A stretch of 64,000 nucleotides of DNA from an uncultured Neglectibacter sp. (GTDB taxonomy: Bacteria; Bacillota; Clostridia; Oscillospirales; Acutalibacteraceae), in NCBI GenBank assembly GCA_946554335.1, contig CAMNSA010000001.1, forward strand, positions 1 to 64,000. The letters run 5' to 3'. The translations under genes and the position numbers were made by a program. This document shows positions 44,420-53,359 of the stretch, in pieces. Numbering within the stretch: position 1 is the stretch's first letter; every line of letters begins with the position of its first letter. The notes beneath the pieces were generated by a model that did no database searches, was not told the origin of the DNA, and worked only from the letters and a program-made list of their open reading frames with translations.

Positions 44420-45860
44420 AGGAGACGCCTCCTTTCAAAAAGAAACAGGCCAGAGTCCCTTCACCCGGCTCGCTGTAAAACCGAAGCTCGCCGCCGTGAA
44501 GCTCTGCAACCTTTTGACACAGGGCCAGCCCCAGCCCGGCTCCGCCCTGAGACCGGGAACGGGATTTGTCCACCATATAGAAGGGCTCGGTGATCTTTTT
44601 CAGCTCCTCAGGCGGGATCCCTTTTCCGGTATCCCGCACGGCAATGAGATAGCCTTGAGGCGTGTTTTCTCCAAACAGGAGGATGGCCCCGTTGGGAGTT
44701 GCCTTGCGGGCGTTGTCCAGCAGGTTCAGACAAACTGTCTGTATGAGGTCGGGCTCCAGAGAGAGAAGGGCGGGTTTTGCGTAACAGGAAAAATGGATCT
44801 TCGCCTCTCTGAAAATGGGAGACATCTCCTGTCCGATCTTTTCCAGAAAGCTTTTGATCTCCACCGGCTGAAATGTAAAGTCTCGCTTGTCCAGCACGAT
44901 CAGCTCCAATAGCTTCATGGAAAGGGATTCCAGGCGTTTTCCCTGGGTGAAAATATAGTTGGCGGCCGTGAGGGAATCTTCCCCCTTCAGGCGTTGGGAA
45001 CGCAGCAGATCTGCGTAGCCGATCATGGAAGTCAGAGGCGTTTTCAGCTCATGGGCAAAGCTGGCGGTAAAATCCTCCCGGCGCCGGTTTTCCTCCTCAA
45101 GGGCTTCCATATGCTCTTTAAGGCTCGTGATCATCACATTGAAATCCCTTGAGAGAGTTCCCAACTCGTCCTGAGAGGAGACCGGCGCTTTCTGGGAAAG
45201 ATCGCCCTGGGCCGCCTTCCGGGCGATCCGGGACAGCTTCTGCACCGGGGAAACAATCCATCTGGACAATAACAGGCTCAGCCCGGCACAGGCCGCCGTC
45301 ATGGCAAGAGCCAGCAGGCAGTAGGTCCGGTACTGGGCGTCGCGGTTTTCAAAAAGGGCGGAGAGCTCCCGAACATTTTCCAGATAATAAACGGTTTGGC
45401 CGAATTGGACCGGTCCGGCGGTATGGAGCACAGGGAGGCTCTCCTCCCAAAAAAGCTCGCTGCCCTGCTGTGTTGGGGAGAGCCGGGAAATGAGAACGCT
45501 GCCCGTATTTCCCAGGGAACCGTACAGCGTTTTTCCGTCCTTTTCACAAAGCCGGAAACCTCCGGCTCTCAAATAGCTGTTTTCCATCCGCGTCAAGGCC
45601 TGCCGAAGGACGGAAGAAAACAGCCGGCCTCCCGGCTGAAGCTCGTTTTCTCCGATTCCCCGCAATATGAGTTCCTCTTGGGCAGAGGCGGTCTGCTGCT
45701 CCAATAACCTGCACAGCAGGAGATTTTCTTCTCTGGCAGTGGTAGTTTCACGGGAAAGGGAGGAACGAAACTGAGTGTCGATGAGAAAGAAACCCCCTGC
45801 GCTGAAGGCCAAAAGAGCAGTGGCCATCGTGCTGAGAAATACCTTCCAGAACAGCTTCAC
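44403..45860 (-). CDS. Sensor histidine kinase
   Basis: 485 residues. Two transmembrane segments (about 5-28, 180-205) flank an extracellular sensor domain, followed by HAMP (R-W-I-V-S-P-V-Q-K-L), HisKA with F-A-H-E-L-K-T-P-L-T-S (phospho-acceptor His ~270), and HATPase with N-L-L-D-N-A-R-K-A (N box), D-T-G-K-G-I-P (G1) and G-G-A-G-L-G-L-A-L (G2). It starts at GTG 45860 with AAAGGAG upstream and lies 24 nt after the response regulator. It likely senses the envelope, given its exported neighbours. Confidence 0.95.
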   Translation of the reverse strand: MKLFWKVFLSTMATALLAFSAGGFFLIDTQFRSSLSRETTTAREENLLLCRLLEQQTASAQEELILRGIGENELQPGGRLFSSVLRQALTRMENSYLRAGGFRLCEKDGKTLYGSLGNTGSVLISRLSPTQQGSELFWEESLPVLHTAGPVQFGQTVYYLENVRELSALFENRDAQYRTYCLLALAMTAACAGLSLLLSRWIVSPVQKLSRIARKAAQGDLSQKAPVSSQDELGTLSRDFNVMITSLKEHMEALEEENRRREDFTASFAHELKTPLTSMIGYADLLRSQRLKGEDSLTAANYIFTQGKRLESLSMKLLELIVLDKRDFTFQPVEIKSFLEKIGQEMSPIFREAKIHFSCYAKPALLSLEPDLIQTVCLNLLDNARKATPNGAILLFGENTPQGYLIAVRDTGKGIPPEELKKITEPFYMVDKSRSRSQGGAGLGLALCQKVAELHGGELRFYSEPGEGTLACFFLKGGVSSEKGN

Positions 45861-45884
45861 TGCACAGCTTCTCCTTTCCTCATT

Positions 45885-46544
45885 TTAATCGGAGGAATCC
45901 AGCCGGTAGCCGATCTTGTACACCGCCTGGAGCATCCCGTTCCAGGAAAGCTTTTTCCTCAGGCGCTGCACATGGAGGTCCACCGTGCGGCTGTCCTCAG
46001 GGCAGTCTCCTCCCCACACCTGCTGATAGATCCGATCCCGAAACAGGGCTACGCCGGGATTGCGCAGAAACAACAGCAGCAGATCATATTCCTTCACGGT
46101 GAGCTTTACCGGCACGCCCGCCTTTTTTACCACCCGGGAGAGGGTATCCGCTTCCACATCCTGAAACCGGAGCAGGCGGATCTCTTTTCCAAACCGGCGC
46201 AGCACCGTCTCCACCCGGGCCAGAAGCTCCAATATCTCAAAGGGCTTTGTCAGGTAGTCCTCCGCGCCCAGCCGCAGGCCCTTTACCTTGTCGTTTAAGT
46301 CCCCCTTTGCGGTGAGAAAAATCACCGGAATTCCCAAAGGACGGATATAGTCCATCAATTCAAAGCCGTCAATGCCGGGAAGCATCACGTCCAGCAGCAC
46401 CAGGTCAAAAGCCTGCTCCTCCAGAAGGTCGGCGGCCCGGATTCCGTCCTGCGCGCAGGTACAGGCGTAGCCTGCGCTTGTGAGGCTCATTCGGATCAGA
46501 TCCAAAATGGGCGCGTCATCCTCTACCGCTAAGATCTTATACAT
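45885..46544 (-). CDS. OmpR/PhoB-family response regulator
   Basis: 219 residues. Receiver: A-V-E-D-D near the start, phospho-acceptor Asp52 in L-V-L-L-D-V-M-L-P-G, and L-T-A-K-G and Y-L-T-K-P-F. C-terminal winged helix with L-T-V-K-E-Y-D-L-L and R-T-V-D-L-H-V-Q-R-L-R-K-K-L. ATG 46544 is used (GAGAGGGGG 6 nt upstream); the frame opens 12 codons earlier. First gene of the operon with the kinase. Confidence 0.95.
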   Translation of the reverse strand: MYKILAVEDDAPILDLIRMSLTSAGYACTCAQDGIRAADLLEEQAFDLVLLDVMLPGIDGFELMDYIRPLGIPVIFLTAKGDLNDKVKGLRLGAEDYLTKPFEILELLARVETVLRRFGKEIRLLRFQDVEADTLSRVVKKAGVPVKLTVKEYDLLLLFLRNPGVALFRDRIYQQVWGGDCPEDSRTVDLHVQRLRKKLSWNGMLQAVYKIGYRLDSSD

Positions 46545-46618
46545 GAAAATCCCCCTCTCAACGAGGAAAGAATAGCACAAAACTGCATCAAAGCTGTATC
46601 CGGTACCGGAAAGAGAGA

Positions 46619-47893
46619 CTAACAGCGGGAGATCATAATCTCCAGGATTTCCCGGTCGGTTTCCCGCATCCCCTCTTTGGCAAGCAGACCGATATTCTCG
46701 ATGGTTTTCTCCACGCCCTTGGACACGATCCCGTCTCCGGCATAAAACTGCTGGCCTTTTTGATACATCTGATAGCCCAGAATACCGGCGTCCACCGCCG
46801 AGGCGATTTTGGCGGCGCAGGACGCCTTCGCCCCGTCACAGACGATGCCGGACACGATGGCCAGGGAATTGACCAGGGTATGGGCGATCGCCTCGTAGCC
46901 GCCTCCGTAAAGATAGGCAATGGCCCCCGCGCTGCCGCAGCCGGCGCTGACAGCCCCGCAGTAGGCGGAAAGACGGCCGATATAGGATTTCAGGTGGACG
47001 GTGAGCAGGGCGGAAAGGGCCAGCGCCCGATAGAGCTTGTCCTTTGTGACCTTTAATTCCCTTGCGTATTCGATGACCGGAAGGGAAGCGGCGAGGCCCT
47101 GGTTTCCGCTGCCGGAGACAATGACCACCGGAAGAGAGCAGCCGTTCATTCTGGCGTCGGAGCCGGCGGCGGCCATAGCCTTTGCCCGCACCTCCACCCG
47201 GTCTCCATAGGTGGAAAGCAACACCTTGCCGATATTTGCGCCCCAGTTCCCGGAAAGGCCCTCTTCGGCGATCCTGGTATTGTATGCGATCTGACGGGAG
47301 ATGATGGGCTCGATCTCCTCCAAAGGCACCTCTTCGGCAAACTCCAGGATGTTTTCCACGGTGAGAAAGGATTTATCCGTAAGGCCCTCCTCTCTCGCGG
47401 CCTGGATGGGGATCTCATAGAGGGTTTCGCCGTTTTTCTCCACCTGTACCACATTGGTGTGATAGTTTGCGATGCGCACCCGCACCCGGTCCTCTTCTGC
47501 ATAGGCGTCAATGAGGATATCAAAGAGGAAAGCGGAATCGGAAAGCGCCACCTCAATGGGAGTCCGCTCCAGATACCGACGGATCTCCTCCTGCTGCTCT
47601 TTGGTCACGCAGGAGATGACCTCAAGCTGCTTTTCGTGATCTCCGGCCACCATCCCCGCCGCAGCCGCGGCCGGAATGCCCCGAAGGCCGCCGGTGTTGG
47701 GTACAAACACGCTTTTCACATTTTTGATGATGTTGCCGCTTGCCTCTATTTTCATCTTCTGGGCGGGTCTTCCCAGCACTTTTCTGGCTACCGCGGCGCA
47801 GTAGGCGATGGCAATGGGCTCTGTGCAGCCCATGGCGGGCGCCAGCTCCTCTCTGAGGATCGCGATACAGTCGTTTTTGACAGATGCTTCCAT
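46619..47893 (-). CDS. L-cysteine desulfidase family protein (CyuA/YhaM-like)
   Basis: 424 residues. Cysteines that would hold an Fe-S cluster are present (M-G-C-T-E-P at 23 and several between 280 and 340, e.g. S-A-G-C-G-S-A-G and G-I-V-C-D-G). The N-terminal A-P-A-M-G-C-T-E-P-I and late G-G-G-Y-E-A-I-A-H-T match the UPF0597/serine dehydratase-alpha-like family. These enzymes break cysteine into pyruvate, sulfide and ammonia. It has its own promoter at 47970-47999 on the minus strand and a weak GGAGAA near ATG. With CysE and the cysteine T-box, the window holds both make and break steps for cysteine. Confidence 0.88.
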   Translation of the reverse strand: MEASVKNDCIAILREELAPAMGCTEPIAIAYCAAVARKVLGRPAQKMKIEASGNIIKNVKSVFVPNTGGLRGIPAAAAAGMVAGDHEKQLEVISCVTKEQQEEIRRYLERTPIEVALSDSAFLFDILIDAYAEEDRVRVRIANYHTNVVQVEKNGETLYEIPIQAAREEGLTDKSFLTVENILEFAEEVPLEEIEPIISRQIAYNTRIAEEGLSGNWGANIGKVLLSTYGDRVEVRAKAMAAAGSDARMNGCSLPVVIVSGSGNQGLAASLPVIEYARELKVTKDKLYRALALSALLTVHLKSYIGRLSAYCGAVSAGCGSAGAIAYLYGGGYEAIAHTLVNSLAIVSGIVCDGAKASCAAKIASAVDAGILGYQMYQKGQQFYAGDGIVSKGVEKTIENIGLLAKEGMRETDREILEIMISRC

Positions 47894-47969
47894 TCTCCCG
47901 TTTTCCCTTTCTGTCCCAGGCGGATCTTCCGTGGAAGGACCTGGGGTTTTCAGCGCAAGGCTACACTAC

Positions 47970-47999
47970 AGTATGGCACAATACCTCGTTTTTTGTCAA
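47970..47999 (-). promoter_or_regulatory. Promoter of the cysteine desulfidase gene
   Basis: On the minus strand TTGACA (47994-47999), 18-bp spacer, CATACT (47970-47975). Confidence 0.7.
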
Positions 48000-48008
48000 C
48001 AGAAGAAA

Positions 48009-48034
48009 GCGCCGCAAAGGGTTCTTTGCGGCGC
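48009..48034 (-). terminator. Terminator of the ABC exporter operon
   Basis: A perfect 10-bp stem GCGCCGCAAA / TTTGCGGCGC (48009-48018, 48025-48034), followed on the minus strand by TTTCTTCTG. Confidence 0.8.
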
Positions 48035-48066
48035 AAAACTGCCGAAGGGGCAAGGGTTCCTTTCCC

Positions 48067-49840
48067 TTATTGGAATTGAGCGTTGTAGAGACTTGCGTAA
48101 AAGCCGTTTTTCTCCATGAGCTCCCGGTGCGTTCCCTGCTCTACCACATCCCCGTCCCGAACCGCCAGGATGCGGTCGGCGTTTTGAATAGTGGAAAGCC
48201 GGTGGGCGATGACGAAGCAGGTCTTCCCCTTCATCAGCTCCCGCATGGCGCCCTGGATCTGCTGCTCTGTGCGGGTGTCCACATTGGAGGTGGCCTCGTC
48301 CAGGATCAGCATATTGGCGTCCAGCAGCATGGCCCGGGCGATGGTCAAAAGCTGCTTCTGCCCCTGAGAAAGGCTCATGCCGTTTTCATCCAGGGGGGGT
48401 GTCATAGCCCTGGGGCAGGCTCATGATATACCGGTGGATCCTGGCGGCCTTGGCCGCTTTTTCCACCTCTTCCCTGCCCGCGTTCTTCTTGCCGTAGGCC
48501 AGGTTTTCAAAAATCGTTCCGCTGAACAGCCAGGTGTCCTGCAAGACCATGGTGTAGGAGAGACGCAGGCTCTTTCTGGTGCCCTGAGAAATGTCCCGGC
48601 CGTCTAACAGGATTTTCCCGGACTGGGGGTCGTAAAACCGCATCAAAAGATTGATCAGGGTGGTTTTTCCCGCGCCGGTGGGGCCTACAATGGCGATGAG
48701 ACTGCCCGGAGGGGCATTGAGGCTCAGGTCGTGAAGGATCACCTTCTCCGGGTCATAGCCAAAGCGGATATGCTCCGCCTTCACATCGCCGCTGACCTGA
48801 GAAAACTTCCAGGCGCCGGGGACATCCGCGGGCTCCGGATCTTCGTCGATCAGCCGGAAGACCCGCTCGGCCGCCGCACAGGCGGACTGCAGCTCGCTTA
48901 CAATATTTGCCATCTCGTTGATGGGACCGGAAAACTTTCTGGAGTAGAGCACAAAGGAGGAAAGATTGCCGATGGAGAGCCTTCCAAAGAGGAACAGGAT
49001 GGCGCCGAACATACTGATGAAGGCCAGGGAGAGGTTGTTGATAAAGTTGACGGAGGGGCCGGTCATACCGCCGTAATAGTCAGCGTTGTAGTAGGCGTCC
49101 ACCGCCTCCTTATTCTTTTGATCGAAGCGGGAGACCATGACCTCCTCCTGGCGATAGGCCTTGATCGTTCTCTGGCCGGAGAGGATCTCCTCCGTATAGC
49201 CGTTGAGCTCTCCCAGCTTGACGGAGCGTTTATGAAACAGCGGCCGTACCTTTTTCGTCATATACCGGGTGAACAGGATGGACATGGGAATGGTCACCGC
49301 AAACACCAGGACCAGGATGGGGGAGATGAGGATCATCATCAAAAGAGACCCTAAAACGGTGATGGCGCTGGCCGCGATCTGTAACAGGTCGTGGGACAGA
49401 GAGGCGTTCACCGTGTCGATGTCGTAGGAAATGCGGCTGACGATGTCGCCGGTCTGGTGCCCGTCAAAATAGCGCACCGGCAGCTCCATCAGACGCTCGA
49501 ATACCTCCTTGCGCATCCGGAACACGATCTTTTGGCTCAGGTGGATCATCAATCTTGCCAGAAGGTAGGACAGCAGCGAGGAGACGGCATAGAAGCCCGC
49601 CATGAGCGCGCAGTAGAGAAACACGGTGGGGAAATCTACCTGATGAGGCGTAAGGCCGATGGCGTCGATGGCCTTTCCGGAGAGCATGGGCCCTACAAGA
49701 GCCAGTAAGTTCCCGGAGACCGTGAGCAAAAGGGCGGCTAAAAGCATCCACTTGTGCCTGTAGAGATAAGTCCAGAGCCTGAGGAGCACCTTTTTTCTGT
49801 CTTTTGGCTTTTCAATGGGGCCGCGGGGCATACGAGGCAT
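48067..49840 (-). pseudogene. ABC exporter half-transporter (MdlB-type), frameshifted in a C7 run
   Basis: The two parts read as one protein of ~590 residues: six transmembrane segments, then Walker A G-P-T-G-A-G-K-T-T, Q-loop and, after the break, L-S-Q-G-Q-K-Q (signature) and L-I-L-D-E-A-T-S-N (Walker B). The first frame (49840 to 48386) runs into a stop just after S-L-P-Q-G-Y-D-T; the second (48067-48405) continues from P-L-D-E-N-G-M-S-L. Removing one base from the run of seven G on the plus strand (48393-48399) restores it. This may be a sequencing/assembly error, a mutation or slippage-mediated phase variation. It starts right at the stop of the partner (TAAATG), the two forming a heterodimer. 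Confidence 0.85.
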
Positions 49841-51568
49841 TTAGACCCCCTCCTTTCCCTTAGGGGCTTCGCCCATCTGCGAGGTGGCGATCTCCCGGTA
49901 GACGGGACAGCTTTCCAGCAGCTCCTGATGGGTGCCGCTGCCAATGGCTTCGCCCTCCTCCAGCACCAGAATATGGTCGGCGTGGAGAATGGAGCTGACC
50001 CGCTGAGCGATGACGATGGTGGTAAGGCCGCCGTATTCCTCCCGCAGCGCCTTTCTCAGCTTCGCGTCCGTCTGATAGTCCAGGGCGCTGGAGGAATCGT
50101 CCAGAATGAGGATTTCCGGGGAGCCCGCCAGAGCTCTGGCCACCAGAAGCCGCTGCTTCTGGCCGCCGCTTAAATTGGTGCCCCGGGAGGTGAGCATATG
50201 GGAAAATCCGTCCGGCAGGTGGGAGATGAACTCCATGGCCTGGGCGCAGCGCGCCGCCTTTTCGATCTCTTCCCTGGGAAGGCCTCTGCCGAAGTCGATG
50301 TTTTCTAAGATCGTATCCGCGAAGAGGGCGTCGTTTTGGAACACCACTCCGAATTTTCTGTGGAGAATGTCCGGCGGGATGGAATCCACCGTCTGGCCGT
50401 CAATGCGGATCTCTCCGCTGCTCACATCGTAAAAGCGCATGAGAAGAGAGGTGAGGGTGGATTTGCCGGAACCGGTACTGCCGATGATGCCCAGAGTTTC
50501 TCCGGGTTTTAGCTGAAAGCTGATATGTTCTATATTATTGTCCTTCCCCAGATAGGAGAAGCTCACATCCCGAAACTCAATATGGAAGGGAGAGTCCTCC
50601 CGTTTGACGGGACGCAGGGTAAGGTCTTCCGGAGTGTCCAGCACCTGGGCGATCCGGGCAGCGGAGGCGGAGCCCCTGGAATACATAACAAACATGCGGT
50701 TGACCGCCATCATGGCGTTGAGGATAATGGTGAAATAGCTTAAAAAGGCGATGATCTTCCCGGGCTGGGTGAGGCCCGCGTCCACCCGGAAGGCGCCTAC
50801 CAAAATGACGGCGGTAAGGCCCAGATTCAAAAACAGGTTCATCAGGGGGTTGGAAAGGGCCATGGTGAAGCCCGCTTTCTTTTCTCTGGCGACCACATCG
50901 GAATTTACCTCTTCAAAATGTCCTTTTTCATATTCTGTTTTGGAAAGGGCCTTGATCACCCGGATGCCGGAAATGCTTTCCCGCACAGTGCGCACCATGG
51001 AATCCACGCCCTTTTGCAGATCCTTATACAGGGGGATCCCCTTTTGGGAGATGCGGAACACCAGAACGCCGATAAAGGGGAGGGTGCAGACCAAAACCAG
51101 AGTGAGCATGGGGTCCAGCGTCAGGGTGATGAGGATCCCGCCCAACAGCAGGATGGGAGCCCGGATCCCAAGGCGCTGCATTCCGCCGATCATCTGATGG
51201 GTGTTGTAGGTGTCGGTGGTCAGACGGGCTTCCAGGGAGGGGATGGTGTAGCTGTCGATCTGGGAGCTGGAAAGATAGGAGATCTTTCGGAACAGGTCGT
51301 GCCTCAGGGACTGGGTGGTTTGCTGGGCGACCCAGGAGGCCATGCGGTTGGCCACGATATTGGTGACCACCGCCACCACGGCGGCTAAGACCATGGCTCC
51401 GCCCCAGAGCAGGATGGGGCCGATCTCCCTTTTCGGCACCACATTGTCGATCAGATAGGAAAGGATCCACGGAAGCAGCAGATCCATGATGGCGCCGATA
51501 AACTTGATGGTGATCCCCAGCGTCATGCGGGGAACATAGGGCTTTAAATACTGAAAGAGCTTTTTCAC
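49841..51568 (-). CDS. ABC exporter half-transporter (MdlA-type)
   Basis: 575 residues: six transmembrane segments and an ABC domain with G-S-T-G-S-G-K-S-T (Walker A), L-S-G-G-Q-K-Q-R (signature) and I-L-I-L-D-D-S-S-S (Walker B, Asp-Asp in place of Asp-Glu: a degenerate catalytic site). Such asymmetry is typical of heterodimeric exporters, in which the other half carries the normal site. GTG 51568 is chosen, since GAGGAGG lies 8 nt upstream; the frame opens 21 codons before. It is controlled by a palindrome-covered promoter. Substrate (drug, lipid or peptide) unknown. Confidence 0.92.
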   Translation of the reverse strand: MKKLFQYLKPYVPRMTLGITIKFIGAIMDLLLPWILSYLIDNVVPKREIGPILLWGGAMVLAAVVAVVTNIVANRMASWVAQQTTQSLRHDLFRKISYLSSSQIDSYTIPSLEARLTTDTYNTHQMIGGMQRLGIRAPILLLGGILITLTLDPMLTLVLVCTLPFIGVLVFRISQKGIPLYKDLQKGVDSMVRTVRESISGIRVIKALSKTEYEKGHFEEVNSDVVAREKKAGFTMALSNPLMNLFLNLGLTAVILVGAFRVDAGLTQPGKIIAFLSYFTIILNAMMAVNRMFVMYSRGSASAARIAQVLDTPEDLTLRPVKREDSPFHIEFRDVSFSYLGKDNNIEHISFQLKPGETLGIIGSTGSGKSTLTSLLMRFYDVSSGEIRIDGQTVDSIPPDILHRKFGVVFQNDALFADTILENIDFGRGLPREEIEKAARCAQAMEFISHLPDGFSHMLTSRGTNLSGGQKQRLLVARALAGSPEILILDDSSSALDYQTDAKLRKALREEYGGLTTIVIAQRVSSILHADHILVLEEGEAIGSGTHQELLESCPVYREIATSQMGEAPKGKEGV

Positions 51569-51619
51569 AGTGAAATTCCTCCTCTTCCGGCCTCTTTCCG
51601 GAGTTTCCCTAGGTAAAAT

Positions 51620-51648
51620 AGAATACCACAAAATAGTTGAAAATGCAA
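51620..51648 (-). promoter_or_regulatory. Promoter of the ABC exporter operon
   Basis: On the minus strand TTGCAT (51643-51648), 17-bp spacer, TATTCT (51620-51625). Confidence 0.75.
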
Positions 51649-51660
51649 CTATTTTGTGGT
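51625..51660. promoter_or_regulatory. 36-bp perfect palindrome, probable repressor operator
   Basis: Arms ACCACAAAATAGTTG (51625-51639) and CAACTATTTTGTGGT (51646-51660), with a 6-bp centre AAAATG. It covers the -35 and spacer of the exporter promoter. The core ATAGTTG-N6-CAACTAT resembles MarR-family operators. Confidence 0.85.
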
Positions 51661-51708
51661 AAAAATCAGATCCGTTTTTTAGGGGGAAAGGCCGGGGGCA
51701 TGGAAAGG

Positions 51709-51782
51709 TTCCCGTTCAGTGAGGAGCTTTTCGCTGAGTAAAACACTCTTCGCTGGAAGAGAATTCTCTCATTGAGCGGGAA
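51709..51782. other. Branched inverted-repeat element
   Basis: Outer arms TTCCCGTTCAGTGAG (51709-51723) and CTCATTGAGCGGGAA (51768-51782) pair with two G-U; inside is CTCTTCgctgGAAGAG (51747-51762) and a weaker GAGT/ACTC hairpin. It lies between the exporter promoter and the end of the isomerase gene and may terminate the latter. Confidence 0.55.
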
Positions 51783-51786
51783 TTCT

Positions 51787-52593
51787 TCAGTTTCGCGCTG
51801 CCAGCGAGTTCAAAAAGGCAACGGAGCTTTGGACGCAGGAGAAAAAGTCCTCCGCAATGGAGCCCTCCAGGGACAGCTTCCCCTCATAGCCGATCTCATG
51901 AAGAGCCTGGAAGAAGGGGGCGTAATCCTCCCCGTCTCCAGGCTGGGGCAGCGCCCGGCTGTTTTTCTCGCTGGCAATATGAGCGTGGGCCAGTATGTCT
52001 CCGTAATCGGAGAGGGAGCTGATCTCTTCCCCTTCGATTTGAAAATGATAGAGGTCAACCAGCAGGCGGATATTGTCCTTATCGACGGCTCTCACCAGCT
52101 TCGCACTTTCCCGGCAGGTGTTGAGAATGTTACATTCCCGCCGGTTCAAGGGCTCGATGCAGCAGGTGATCCCATACTGTTTGAGGGCGGGGGAAATGAG
52201 GTCGCTTAAAAGTTCACAGAGCTGATCGAAGGCCTTTTCCCGGGAAAACCCATCGGGGGCGCGGCGGGAGCCGCCGCTGCCCAGCACCAGACGGGAGAGG
52301 CCCAGAGGAGAAGCCTTTTCCAGGGTGGAGTCAAGATACTGGGAGATTTCGCCTTTATCCACCTTCGGGCCGGTGAGGGGGATGGAGCCCGGAAACATCA
52401 CATTGGCGGCAGGGGTGGGAACGCCGCGCTCGTGAAGCCGGGCGGCGCGCTCAGAGATCTCCTCCTTCGCGTGTCCCGCAAGCTCGGAAAAGCCCACTTC
52501 CGCGTAAGCCGCGCCCGTTTTGGGCAGGGAGAGAAGCCTGTCGTCAAAGAGAGAACCGCACAGGCCGATCCCAATCGCAGAGTCCTGTTTCAT
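51787..52593 (-). CDS. Sugar phosphate isomerase/epimerase (TIM barrel)
   Basis: 268 residues. The xylose-isomerase-like TIM barrel shows A-Y-A-E-V-G-F-S-E-L, I-T-C-C-I-E-P-L-N-R-R-E (catalytic Glu), R-L-L-V-D-L-Y-H-F (metal Asp/His), A-H-A-H-I-A and L-S-L-E-G-S (second Glu). A divalent metal is expected. Start ATG 52593, with AAAGGTG upstream. It is third of an apparent minus-strand operon after the glycosyltransferase and AlkD-like genes. Sugar substrate unknown. Confidence 0.88.
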   Translation of the reverse strand: MKQDSAIGIGLCGSLFDDRLLSLPKTGAAYAEVGFSELAGHAKEEISERAARLHERGVPTPAANVMFPGSIPLTGPKVDKGEISQYLDSTLEKASPLGLSRLVLGSGGSRRAPDGFSREKAFDQLCELLSDLISPALKQYGITCCIEPLNRRECNILNTCRESAKLVRAVDKDNIRLLVDLYHFQIEGEEISSLSDYGDILAHAHIASEKNSRALPQPGDGEDYAPFFQALHEIGYEGKLSLEGSIAEDFFSCVQSSVAFLNSLAARN

Positions 52594-52642
52594 CACTTAT
52601 CACACCTTTCCAGCGGCGGAAACGCCGCCATGGATCCCGGCT

Positions 52643-53359
52643 TCAGGAATTGGTTTTCGGGATCTTAAAAGCAAGCAGAGCCGCCTTTTCCTCCGGGCTT
52701 ACCCGGAAGGATTCCCGGATCTTCTGGATCCCTTTGTTCTGGACGAAGGGAGAGAGGCGCCCCGATCGCAGCAGGGAAAGCGTCTCTTTTGGAAATTTCA
52801 CATAGAACACGGAAACGGCCCAGGCAGCGGCCATCTGTACATAGTAGTCTTCACTTTTTGCGCTTTCCAGCAGAGATAGCCCAATTTTCAGATGCTCCTG
52901 ATCCGTGTAGTGAGAGAGCAGCATGACCAGGGCAAACCGGGCAAAGTAGGGGCGCTCACTGGGAAACAGAGGTTTTATCAGCTCCCACATGCCTTCTTTC
53001 TCGCCGGGTGCTTTCAGAGAAAAAGTGCTTACAAAGGTATCGCAGACCGCCCAGTTGTCGATCAAGGGCAGAAAGTCCTCCGTCAGCCGCAGCCGACGGG
53101 GAACAGAGGCTTTCATGCCTGCGATCACAAAGCCCCGAAGCAGAATCTCCTCGTAGGAGTCCGGCTTACTCACGGCGAGAAAGCCCTCTGGGTCTGTCCG
53201 GATCACTTCCTTTGCAAGGCCCCTCAAAAAGGGGATCCTCACGCCGTAAGCCATGGAAAGACCGGGAACCAGACCTTCGTGAAAGGCTTTGTATTTCGGA
53301 TCTCCCGCGGCCTGAAGCCGCCCAAGCAGCGTTTCATACTCTTTTTCCGAAAAGCTCAT
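52643..53359 (-). CDS. DNA alkylation repair protein, AlkD-like HEAT-repeat glycosylase
   Basis: 238 residues, all helical. Characteristic Y-G-V-R-I-P-F-L-R-G-L-A-K-E near the N-terminus, W-A-V-C-D-T-F (the Trp/Asp pair that lines the active groove) in D-N-W-A-V-C-D, R-F-A-L-V-M-L and Q-M-A-A-A-W-A-V-S. These enzymes remove bulky N-alkyl purines. ATG 53359 overlaps the stop of the upstream glycosyltransferase (ATGA, 53356-53359). Confidence 0.9.
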   Translation of the reverse strand: MSFSEKEYETLLGRLQAAGDPKYKAFHEGLVPGLSMAYGVRIPFLRGLAKEVIRTDPEGFLAVSKPDSYEEILLRGFVIAGMKASVPRRLRLTEDFLPLIDNWAVCDTFVSTFSLKAPGEKEGMWELIKPLFPSERPYFARFALVMLLSHYTDQEHLKIGLSLLESAKSEDYYVQMAAAWAVSVFYVKFPKETLSLLRSGRLSPFVQNKGIQKIRESFRVSPEEKAALLAFKIPKTNS

